From Coccinella septempunctata (Eukaryota > Arthropoda > Insecta > Coleoptera > Coccinellidae), in the NCBI RefSeq assembly GCF_907165205.1, contig NC_058196.1, positions 28,252,501 to 28,316,500 of the forward strand: 64,000 bases of DNA. Reading direction: 5' to 3'. This document shows, in pieces, positions 37,030 to 48,500 of the stretch. Below the pieces are notes generated by a model. The model saw only the letters and a list, made by a program, of their open reading frames with translations, searched no databases and was not told where the DNA came from. The position numbers and the translations under genes were made by a program. Position 1 is the first letter of the stretch. Each line of letters starts with the position of its first letter.

Positions 37030-37941
37030 GGCCCGTTTGCACTAATCCACCTTAAAAGGAGTACTTAACTCTTAAAAGTTAAGGGACGCTTAATTTTATT
37101 CCCAGTTGCACGACTGTGGCTTAACAGAATCTTAAGTAAGGGGCCCTCAAGTTTTTATATCTAGTGATATTTCAGTTTTTCATTTTGGTGCAACTTCATC
37201 CCAGTCCAATTCACAGAACAGACCCATTGACTTACTTTATGGTCCAATTAAGCTATTTCATTGGTTGGTGATGATCGTTGTCATTTCATTAACCTAACTT
37301 TATTGTCTTGTCAGTCATTGTCAAGGATATTATTATAAAATTATCAAAGAGTAACAACTTTTTGTTGTTGAATTAGCATTAATATTGATAATAATGATAA
37401 TGATTGTCAAATAAAAGGTACCTAAGTTTATATAAGTACAACACTTTCTTCGTAAGGTCTTGTGTGAATTTGTTTTACTAATGTTGAAGAGGAACGTGAA
37501 GAAAATGTCCTTATTGCCCTTGTTAGTACGAATACGGTGAATGATTGCCAAGCAAGTGGTGGTAATTTACGAAGGACACTCAACTTCTCAACAGAAGAAA
37601 AGAGTTTGTTGCGAACTATAGTATGATTTGTGACACCAACTTGAAAATTAAAAAACACTGATGGCATTACAATAAAGGCAAAAGAAAAGGCTAGGTATTC
37701 AGTAATGAATTCATTCAATTTTCAAAATCCATCAAAAATGGGAAGTTCTGCAGCCAGTTAAACAAATTATTTTAGGTTAGAATGCCGCCCTTAAATACCT
37801 AAGTGGTCATTACAGGAGCCCTTAAATTTAAGGCTAGCTTTAGCCATTTAAATGTCTCTTAACAGTTGGTGCAACGTAACTTAAGTTGAGGGTTCATTTT
37901 AAGGGACACTTAACACTGAGTGCGTTTGGTGCAAACGGGTC
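37030..37941. mobile_element. PIF/Harbinger-type element copy 2 with Myb-like remnant
   Basis: Ends GGCCCGTTTGCAC and, inverted, GACCCGTTTGCAC, flanked on both sides by TTA (37027-37029 and 37942-37944), the 3-bp duplication expected for PIF/Harbinger. The interior (about 37560-37745, plus strand) reads LNFSTEEKSLLRTIV, a stop, then KNTDGITIKAKEKA, which looks like a decayed Myb/SANT-like DNA-binding domain, the accessory protein of Harbinger elements. No transposase catalytic region is present, so this copy is non-autonomous. Confidence 0.78.
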
Positions 37942-38014
37942 TTAGTGTTTCCATTTCAGGCAGGTAAACTTCTGTATGTATAAACGGAGTTCCTTTTTTA
38001 TTTCCCTTTATTTA

Positions 38015-38690
38015 TACAGGGTGAGTCTTTGACCCGTACAAATATTTCAACAGTAGATTCTCGAGGGCAAATGAAACACTTTTTTCCTATACCATTTTTT
38101 CCGATTAGGCCCTGATAAAAACATATAGCCATTTTAAGAGAAAACAAAATTACCTTGAGAATAGCTAGCTCAATCTATGACACTACACATCTGTGGATCT
38201 TTTAAACAGAAATGTATTCAGCCAAAGCACCGAATTTTTCAAATTTCCCAGATACTTTTTAATTTTTGAACATCAAATTACTCGAAAACGGCGCATTATA
38301 CGAGGAAATACAAAGAATACTTTTATTTCAAAAAACGTTCAAATATTCATTAGATGTCATCCAACTTAGTTTCAAGAGTTGGGTTCTTCGAATTTTTGAT
38401 ATTTTTATGGTACATAATGGTCCTAAGAGAAAACTGGAGGAAATGGGTGACATCTTGTGTTCGAAAAAGATTTATCAAATAAAGGAAAAACTATATTCCG
38501 AAACTCATTTAATTCGATAAAAATCGTTTGTGAGATAGAACTGAAAATAACATTTTTTTATGATTTTTCAACAGCCTGTATCTTTTAAACCGAGGTTATT
38601 TGGAAAAAATGGTGAAGGAAAAAAGTGTTTGTTTTGACCTCAAGTAACTACTGTTAAATATTTGTACGAGTCCAAGACTCGCCCTGTATA
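38015..38690. mobile_element. Foldback MITE copy 3, intact ends
   Basis: Best-preserved member of the family also seen at 5700 and 22084. The left end starts ACAGGGTGAGTCTTTGACCC and the right end is its inverse (GTCCAAGACTCGCCCTGTA). The inverted similarity extends about 80 bp inward through the ACTGTTAAATATTTGTAC and AAAAGTGTTT blocks. No transposase. The frame at 38266-38520 is repeat-derived, since it recurs around 23069-23392. Confidence 0.75.
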
Positions 38691-39537
38691 TTATTACATA
38701 TTTATACGAAAATTATCAATTTTTGATCATTGTAATTAGTATATATTTTTCTTTTCTTGAGCTGCCTCAAGACTTTCGAAGGCTGTGGATAAATCCGGAA
38801 TGAAGGATGAATTTTTGAGTAAAGAGTAATCGTTGGATCAGGAAATCGTTGGTATCTAATAACGAAAAGTAGAGTCAGCCATTTCCAGGTGCGAAGGGTT
38901 AAAGTCTTCAGTTCATTTATTTATATTTTGTTCAATTCTGGTCCGATTCCAACAGAGTCGTGAGCAAAACCTGGCACCCAAACAATCCCATTCACGTTTT
39001 CCGAAATCACGAAGTCAAAAGGCGACAAATATGATGCATCAACTGTGGCAACCGTCCAACCAAACGTCAGGACCGCGGATCCTTCATCGTTTCTCATTTT
39101 CTAATATTAAAAGCTTTACGAAACCGCCTATCCGATCCAAACTGGAAAAAACTCATCCCTGGACGCGATCGATAAAATTCCCACCTTTCTCCCGGTTCGA
39201 TAAAATATCAGAGATGGTTCAGGGCAATCGAAAACGCGGCCGACAACTGGAAGCGTCAATAAAATTCGACGGTTTCCGTTTGGTCTTCATCCCGCGCGTT
39301 TATTTCGGACATCGTCACTATTTTTAAAAGTAAAACATCCAATACTTGAGTTATTTATGCTAACCCACTTTTGAGTTTCGTCGAAACGGAGGAGGCTCTG
39401 GAGCCAGTTCGTTGCAGTTTGGGGAGGCAGCAGTTACTTGATTTTCGCGGGCGTGTTCGAGATGTCGATTTCCTGAGGCGCGTCCGTCCACTTCCGTGCA
39501 TACTTTCGTGAATTGTTGTGAGTTGGAACTGTGCGAA
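38691..39537 (+). promoter_or_regulatory. Upstream region and probable 5' UTR of the ATPase gene
   Basis: 39000-39320 and 39400-39537 are GC-richer than the AT-rich background, as expected near a promoter. No in-frame ATG precedes the chosen start at 39538. No TATA box is obvious. Exact transcription start and any upstream non-coding exon cannot be seen. Confidence 0.4.
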
Positions 39538-42500
39538 ATGCCGCTCTTCAAGAAGAACAGACCGCGGTCCAAGTCGCTGACGAGGAAGGAGATCTCTTTG
39601 GCCAGGCTCGAGAATTTCCGAAAGGACGTTATCACAGACTACCACACTGTACCTCTCGGTAAGTCTCTGTGGTGTTTTGATGAGCGGTGAAAGATGAGAA
39701 GACAAACAAGACACCGCTGTCATTTGTGAAAGGTAGTTACTGTGAAATGGAAATCGATATATGGCGTTTGTTACCTCATCCATGTAATTGAAACGCCGAA
39801 ACTGTTTGAAGTTTCGAACAAACAAGATTTTTTTTCGTGGAAGCTAAATTCGGCATCATTGGTCATAAAGTAAAAATTGAAAATGTGTAGGACTAGGACA
39901 TGGGTTTTTTGAGCCTTCATCTTCACTAGCTCGACCAAGGGCGGTTCCAGTGGGAGGGCCATGGAAGCTCCCTTTGAGAACCTTTCAAAGAATTATTTTA
40001 TTTCCCTCTCCAAATATTAATGAGTTTCCAGGTAGTTTTCTAACATATAGCTTTTATTACAATTGTAAAGTAATACCTATTTGTTTATAACAACAAACGC
40101 CTAACAGAATTTCAAGTGGAAAATTATGCCCCCATATTTAGATCTACGATTACTTTTCTGGGAGATACCTGTGTCGAAAAGTGACCTTCGAAAAATTCCG
40201 AAAAAGATGTGGTCACTAAAAAATTCGTCAAGACCAAACGGTTGCATCTAGCTCGATGAAATTTCGAGATTTATCCCCAGAAGAGTTGCTCTTTTAGAAT
40301 ATGTGTCACATACAGTCCTACGATTATTTTTCTGGGAGATACGCGTGTCGAAAAGTGACCTTCGAAAAACTCCGAAAAATATGAGGTCAGTCAAAAAATT
40401 CGTGAAGACCAAACGGTTGCACCAAGCTCGATGAAATTTCGAGATTTATCCCTAGAAGAGTTGCTCTTTTAGAATATGTGTCACATACAGTCCTACGATT
40501 CTTTTTCTGGGAGATACGCGTGTCGAAAAGTAACCTTCGAAAAACTCCGAAAAATATGAGGTCAGTCAAAAAATTCGTCAAGACCAAACGGTTGCACCCA
40601 GCTCGATGAAATTTCGAAATTTATCCCCAGAAGAGTTGCTCTTTTAGAATATGTATCATATACAGTCCTACGATTATTTTTCTGGGAGATACCTGTGTCG
40701 AAAAGTGACCTTCGAAAAACTACGAAAAATATGAGGTCAGTCAAAAAATTCGTCAAGACCAAACGGTTGCATCGAGCTCGATGAAATTTCGAGATTTATC
40801 CCCAGAAGAGTTGCTCTTTTAGAATATGTGTCACATACAGTCCTACGATTATTTTTCTGGGAGATACCTGTGTCGAAAAGTGACCTTCGAAAAACTCCGA
40901 AAAATATGAGGTCAGTCAAAAAATTCGTCAAGACCAAACGGTTGCATCGAGATCGATGAAATTTCGAAATTTATCCCCAGAAGAGTTGTTCTTTTAGAAG
41001 ATGTGTCACATACAGTCCTACGATTATTTTTCTGGGACATACGCGTGTCGAAAAGTGACCTTCGAAAAACTCCGAAAAATATGAGGTCAGTCAAAAAATT
41101 CGTCAAGACCAAACGGTTGCATCGAGCTCGATGAAATTTCGAGATTTATCCCCAGAAGAGTTGCTCTTTTAGAATATGTGTCACATACAGTCCTACGATT
41201 ATTTTTCTGGGAGATACCTGTGTCGAAAAGTGACCTTCGAAAAACTCCGAAAAATATGAGGTCAGTCAAAAAATTCATCAAGACCAAACGGTTGCATCGA
41301 GCTTGATGAAATTTCGAGATTTATCCCTAGAAGAGCCGCTCTTTTAGAATATGTATCACATTTATATCTAAGATGATTTTTCTGTAAGTTGAGATATCTC
41401 CTTTTTTATTTGAATTTGTTTCCTTCTTAGCATGTCTTTCTAAACTGGTAGTTAAAAGGAATTATAAAAAGACTCCTCTACTACTCATTCTACTTGGGAG
41501 TAGGTACTTTCGATCCCAATCTAAGAAGAATTCCGTGTGAAACGGAGACTTAACATAATTGGTCCTTTGACGAAAATATAGTTCCTCTTCTTTAGATTCC
41601 ACGAAATAACTTATACTTAACCGTATAGCGGTCGTAAAACTAACCAGAATATCAAAAATGAATGATGAGAAGTCCCGTCTAAATATAGAGACAGTTCCCG
41701 AGTACATTAAACATTCCAATTACAATATTAGATCCGAAATTCATTCCGAATATTTCAGCGTCGAAGAAACCACAATATTTCTGTGTGAATATAGAGTGGC
41801 GATGACAGAAATAATTGAAATGTTGATTTTAGGAACGGTTTCGCGAATGTTCGGAGTAGGACAACAATCATAAAATCATTTTCGGGTCAAAGATTTTCAT
41901 CAGTTTTAAAATTTCATACGGTGAAGGTTTCTCTGAGTGTTTGAGTAATTTCTAAATATACATCACATAGTGGTTATTTGTATGATTCAAGCCTCTGAGG
42001 ACTGTTCTTCCATTTTTGGACATGGTTTGTTTAAGCACTCCTTCAAAGAACCTAGCTTGAGTATAATTCAGTGTGTATCCATCCCTATTGTAACCCTCGC
42101 AATCAAATTCATTTGACGGTCTTTAGATTCATAAATAAACAACAAACTTGCAAGGAATTTTGTAATTTCATATCTTAGACAGGCCATCAGTTTTTCAATC
42201 ACTTGTGACCGAAGCATTCGTATCGGATGTTCCTTGACAGAAGCAAGGTGGATCTTTGACAAACCTCCTAATATTCTGCCATACGTGAGAGTTCAACTGG
42301 CTCTTAATCACCAGTTTATTATCCTCGTCCTCGTTGAAAATGAAGAAATTATCAGTTATTTTCGCGATGTATGTCTTCAGTAGATAAACAAAGATGACAA
42401 ACACCAAAACTAAAGTCACAAGACCAGCTAATACTACGATCCAAAGGTAAGCGAATCTAGATACCGAGCATATCTTATAGTCTTCGTCGTTTCCATCAAA

Positions 42501-45500
42501 TACTCCACAGTTTATGTTCTTATCACAGGACAATGCTTTATTGATGCATATTGTGTCTCTGCCTATGGTACACTGAATCTCATAGGTGGAATTGCAATAC
42601 TCGTGTCTGCCCAAAGCTCTACCTGCAGTGAAAGTTATTTTCATACTGTGAAATATTTCCGTCGCACTTATCTGAAGAAGAACAACTTTAGCGAAACCTG
42701 CGTGCACGAAGACTGGTATACCGTACTTGCCGGCTTGGAATTTGGTGCAAACATAGATTATTTTACCGTCTGGATCTACTTCTTTAAGACTCAAGTAGCC
42801 TATCTTATTCTTTCCCAAGCATCCCTGAATCATTTCTGTGAAACTGTGTTTGTTGTCCAGATACTCGATCACTATAATTTGAAGGTGGCTGGGATGGTCT
42901 CTAGCTATGTTGAAGTATATAGCACAATTTGGAAATCTATCAGGAGATATCTGCGATATCAATAAGGACACTCCATCAGCTGCACCAACTCCAAGTGGAA
43001 TAAAAAGGTTTTGATTAGAATTATCAATGCATTGACTGGTGAGGTCGATATAATGGGTGTTATTGGAGTTGTTATCCCAGTTGTAGCTCACAAAATTGGT
43101 CACGAGGGTCGCGTAAAATAAAAGTAAAAATAAAACTATATAATTCATAGGGTCAAAACTTCGGCTCCTGTGACATTCTTATGACAAATAGATGAATTTT
43201 CTTCTTTTTCTTTCCAAGTACAAATTTAAGGGCAAAATTACTAGACAACGCCAAGCCGCACACGTCTATGATAACCCTCCAGAAGCTCCGTGACCTTGGT
43301 TGCGAGGTTCTTATGCATCCCCCTTATAGTCCGGATCTGGCCCCGAGCGATTACCATTTATTTCTGTCGATGTCAAATGCTCTTGGTGGTGTGAAGTTGT
43401 CCTCAAGAGAGGCTTGTGAAAACTGGCTAACGCAGGTTTTAGCCAATAGCAACAAGACGTTATGAAAACGGGGCATTATGAAATTACCTTCTAAATGGCA
43501 ACGAGTAACTGAAAAAATGGGCGCATACTTGAGCCAAAACGAATGATTGTAACTATGGTAAATAGAGCTATGAAATGATAGTAAAAATAATGGAATTCTT
43601 TTTCCCCAACCTAATACTATAATAACTATTTATATTTAATATACCTACACCAATTTCTAACTGTAGGTGTCTTTTTTTTCTGACATGCCCATGTTTATGG
43701 CAAGCAAATTCAAATGCTTTTTCAACTCTGTTCACTGAATCAGAAAAGTCACGAATATGTGATTTGCCACAGCCAAAGAAAGGAGAATTCCTCAATTCCT
43801 TATTGAACAGTTCTCATACATTACAGATAATCTCTTTTATTGAGATTGAGTAAGAATCCATTGAGTTGGAAAGAGTCTAGTGGAAAATAATGAGACAGAA
43901 TATTGTTCTACCAATTTATTCGGCAATAACAATAATTATACATAAAGTTACTACTGAATTCCATTAGATATGTGTAAAACAATAACTTCACTAAAAGTAA
44001 GTTAAACCATAAAGAATGATAATACAAAAAAAGCCTTTAGAAATGATGAATATACAGATTATTAAAATTCAAACAGCTTAGATAATCCACACTTGATATT
44101 TTTCCCGCGAATCTTACTGGCAAAATGTTTGTTACCGCATGAAAAAATCCTCTTTTCGAACGATGAGATGAAAGTTGCTCCGCCAGAGAAGGAACTCCCA
44201 GGGGATAGCTTGGAATATGCCAACAATAGATCATTTACCATATTATGAATGTCATCGACCACGCATCTCGAAATCTTGACTATACAACCTCTCAAAACGT
44301 AACTATATTCGCTGTTTTGCGGCGTGCTGCCGCAGGTCTTCAAGGGTTCGAGAACATTGAATCCTTCAAGCACCAATTTCACTTCTCTCTTTATTGAGCC
44401 GGTTAGTTTCGAGAAGAGCGATTTGCCGAATACTTTCAGAAGGGCCTTCTTGTATTTGAATAATTCAGAAATCAACGTGCTTCCGAAATTGCTGATTTTT
44501 CCAATCGTTGCAGAATAAACATAGTCGAATGGTGAAGTTTTGAAGAATGGATAATTGGGACTTTCGTAACTATACAAAGGATTCCATTTCGTGGAGCCAT
44601 ATTCGAAATTATGGAAATAATTTTCATTTATAATTGTGGCTGAGATCTGTCCGGGAACATTCTTAATCTTGCAGAAGCAAACCACATCTTGAGTACTTAT
44701 ACTGTGGTTGACTTCCACCTTGTGGTGAGAGCCCGATGATCCTCCACAATGTTGCTCACTTTCTCCTCCGCCAATGGACTCGTCGATTCCTTCTTCGACA
44801 TTTTCTGATTCTGCGATATGACTGTCAGTTTCCAGTTCTTCCTTTATATGTTCTTGCTCTATAACCCCATGTATTCCGACTCCTGATACTCCTTCCTGTT
44901 CTGACTCTTGTTCTTCTTGCTCCACCCCATGTTCTACTTGCTCCGTCACATGTTCTTCTTGGTGCGACTCATTTTCTTCTTGGTGCGACTCATGTTCTTC
45001 TTGGTGCGACTCAACTTCTAATTGCGCTTTCTGACGTTCTTCCTTTGAATGATCTATTACATTATTATTCGACTCATAAATTCCATGCTCTAAGACATGC
45101 TCTTCTTCCTGGTGTATTCCACCGATGATGCCGTGAGCTTGGTATGCATTGTGACCAATATTTCCTTGTATCACGTGATTTGACGATATATGACCTTGAA
45201 TTCCTGCGCTGTGGATACCATACACGGAGGACCCCATATGTCCGCCGTTCACAGAATGCACTCCTGCGGATGCATGGATGCCTCCGATGATGGTATGGCT
45301 AGACGATCCTTGGATCGCATTATGTTCCAGATGACCAGTCTGCTGCGTTCCTCCGATGCCATAAATAGATGATGAACCGTGGATTGAATTCGTTCCAACA
45401 TTTGCGTGCTCTAAAATTTGCTGGGACTGTGAATGGTGCCCTGAAATTCCCACACCGATACCTGCAGAGATTAAGCCATTATTCCCTTGGTTGATATTAT

Positions 45501-48500
45501 TCCCGCCTCCAGCTGAATGAAAGAGTAGAGACTCGTGTTCAATGTGAGCTACACCAACCCCGTGTCCTTGGTAGTTACCGTGTTCATTGTCGCCAATAGT
45601 TTGTTGACGATCCTTATCACCGGTGTCGATTTCAATCAACACGCCATTGTTCTTCTTTTCAGGGGTATTGATGAAAATCTCGTTGTCACTAGAACCACCC
45701 GAATAGCGATCTTGAACAGGGAACCTTTTCATGAGTCCCTCGATGATAATTTTCATTTTAGTCACCGATATCAACTGCGTGTTCTCGGAAGAATGGTAGA
45801 TGGACGACCAACACGAACCGCAACTCGTGAGGTCTTTTCTGTAGAGGCCGGTGTTTCCCGAAGACATTTCTATCAAATCCAGCACGCAAGATCTCTGACA
45901 TTTACTGGTGACGTACATTTTCATCGACGACTGACTCGAATATCTGGAACTGGACGACAAAACGGTGGACCAACAAGTGCCACATCTTGAGGTGTATCGC
46001 TGCGCTGCGTAGATCTTGGGGTTTCGCGTTTCGCATAGCAGCAATATACATTCATTTGGGCAGCTTACTGCAGGTTGGAGATCGTAACCTTTGACATGGA
46101 CCTAAATCGACAAAAAAATGCAATTGATCAACAATCCAGAGCTGCTCTTTTAAAACGGTTTAATACCCTAAATTTCAGGTGACAATAATCAATGATTTCG
46201 TTTTTACTATTATATTATTTTGGGAAACTCAAACGCTGAGGACCGTTTGAGCCGTTTCATTGGTTGATGAAACAGAAACGAGAAAAGAGAAAAATTAAGA
46301 TTCTCATATTCAATATGAAGAGTTCTCGTTCTCTAGCTTCTTCTGGTTCTAGTTACCGGAAATTTGTTATGCAAAATAATGAATTGATGAATGCAGTTTA
46401 TGAATAAAATATCCTCGAAAATTTATCTCCTATCCTATCCTTAAGGGAGGGCTGATTTCAATATTTAACTACAATACGCAGAAATAATTTTGAGAAGTAG
46501 AAATTGGATAGTGAAATTATTATTATCGAACTGACCTAATCAACAGAACTATCAAATTTTTATAATATTCAATGAGGAGAAATAGATGTGAGTTCAAAAT
46601 ATTGGAACACAAAAAATAATATTTTCAATTTCATAGCAACAACTTAGATGCGATTGATTCTGTCCTTATATACTTCATTCCACAAAATTTTGAGGAAATT
46701 GTTCTATTATATCTTTATCACAAATTCTAGAATTTAATCAGGAAATTTAAGTGAAGACATTTCCTTATCCGAATCATAGACCAATCAGAATGTGGACACT
46801 TTTGCAGAAACTCATACTGTGATAGTGTGGTTTCCACACTTTTTTTAATTTAAAAAAATCTATTATATTAACTTGATCATCAAGTGACATCCAATCTTCC
46901 TAGAAATTCGAGTTCTAAAGGTTTATAGCAAAAGAAATATTTTTGTTCTTAAAATTATGTAAAACTATTAAAAGAGTATTCCTCCTTTTTGTAGTACGTA
47001 CAAAATAGAACATAATTTCATTTTATTCACAGAAAATACCACACAATTTTCAGCTTTTTGTACTGAATGAGAATAAAAAGTAATTTAACGGATGAATTCC
47101 GAAGCAAGAGGTAGGTGATGAAAGAGATTTATAAAACTTATCATGAATTACCTGAGTTAGAGTCACCAATATCAGAGCTACTGATTCAGTTATGAATTTC
47201 ATGACTCGAGATCGAACAAAAAACTGAATCTGCTTTTGAATCTCCGCAGAACAGATATAGATTAATAAAATTTTATTCGAACCGTTCTCATTCGTTAAAT
47301 CTCACATAAATTTTGATGGATCTGTAAAATTATAAACAATATTATAGAATATATCCGAATTTAGGAATCATTATTTTTATTCTTATTGATTCCGTGAAAT
47401 GTGCAAGTTTATAGGTTTACTCCAATAAATTCCACCATTATTTCTTATAAAACGATGGTAATAAAGAAATATTTTATTTCAAGACGTGTTTTTTTTTCTT
47501 ATTACGAAATGAGTATTTCTTTCAAAACTTCCCCAGAATCATATTTTGAGAAGGATTTTTCAGATGGAAAATTCATACGAATAACGAGAGATGAAGTTTC
47601 TTGCATCTATTCGATGAACAAAATGAAATATGAAAAAACGCGCGTTTGATAAAATTGGTGGTCAAGTAGGCTACGGAATTTTGAAAGCTGGTGTTTGGCC
47701 TTTAAATATAGTTCTTAGCTTTCACCACTGCATTATTCCGAGATACAAAGTAAAGACATGTATACAGGGTGTAAATGAATAATTGCATAAAAATGTATTC
47801 TTTCATGTATATATTTTTTAGAGGCTGCTTAGATACAGCTCCCCAAATATGTCACCTGAAAATTCTTTCCCTACAACCTTTAATCCCAGTATATTATATA
47901 TATATATATATATGTCTACTAGGTAAATATTGATCAAGCTATCGAAAATTAATTTTTCAATTGTATAATATGAATAAGAAATAAATATGAATACGAACAA
48001 TTCACGAATTATTTCAATTTTCAGGCGAACTCTGTAGGAGACTGAACACAGATAGACAAAATGGGCTCACTGCGAAACAAGCAGCGGATGTATTACAGAA
48101 AACAGGACCAAACACTCTTACTCCCTCGCATAAGACACCAGAATATATTAAATTCATCAGAACCATCACACATGGTGAGCCGAAAAAGGTTTCTCCTTTT
48201 TGAATTTTTTTTTCTGGTACATTTGTCAGAATGAAATTTTCGAAATATATGCTCTTTTTGCAGGATTTTCCCTCTTATTGTGGATTGGAGCATTCCTCTG
48301 CTTTGCGGCGTTTTCGATAAGAAAACTAACAACACATGAATTCGACACAGATAACTTGATCCTAGGCTGTGTGTTAGTTACTGTAGTTGTAGTCACTGGT
48401 GTCTTCATGTACTTTCAGGAGCACAAGAGTCAAAAGGTAAGAAGTAGGAAGAAAAAATCATTCTAGTTAGAGACACTTTAAACACTGCATCAAGCTCACA

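Larger units (their letters stand above)
39659..48024 (+). other. ATPase intron 1 hosting two antisense genes
   Basis: Donor G|GTAAGT at 39658/39659 and acceptor TTTTCAG ending at 48024 give a split Gly codon (G|GC) and continue the family's N-terminal sequence (YHTVPL-G-ELCRRL). At 8.4 kb it is the largest intron of the gene and holds, in order, a 175-bp tandem array, the LDLa gene, a mariner fragment and the 696-aa secreted-protein gene. The remainder (46110-47150 is the secreted gene's own intron; 47210-48020 is AT-rich) shows no other exon. Confidence 0.85.

Noticed and set aside
39496..39537. Upstream GTG extension of the ATPase N-terminus
   Set aside because: Eukaryotic starts are ATG; the first in-frame ATG is at 39538.
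40387..41287. Series of 66-codon frames on the minus strand
   Set aside because: They repeat with the 175-bp unit and are an artefact of the tandem array.
40143..41382. CRISPR-like array
   Set aside because: Tandem repeats without spacers, in a eukaryotic intron.
42603..42965. 120-codon plus-strand frame
   Set aside because: Antisense shadow of the LDLa gene.
45535..45990. 151-codon plus-strand frame
   Set aside because: Antisense shadow of the secreted-protein gene, which has a signal peptide and clean splice sites.
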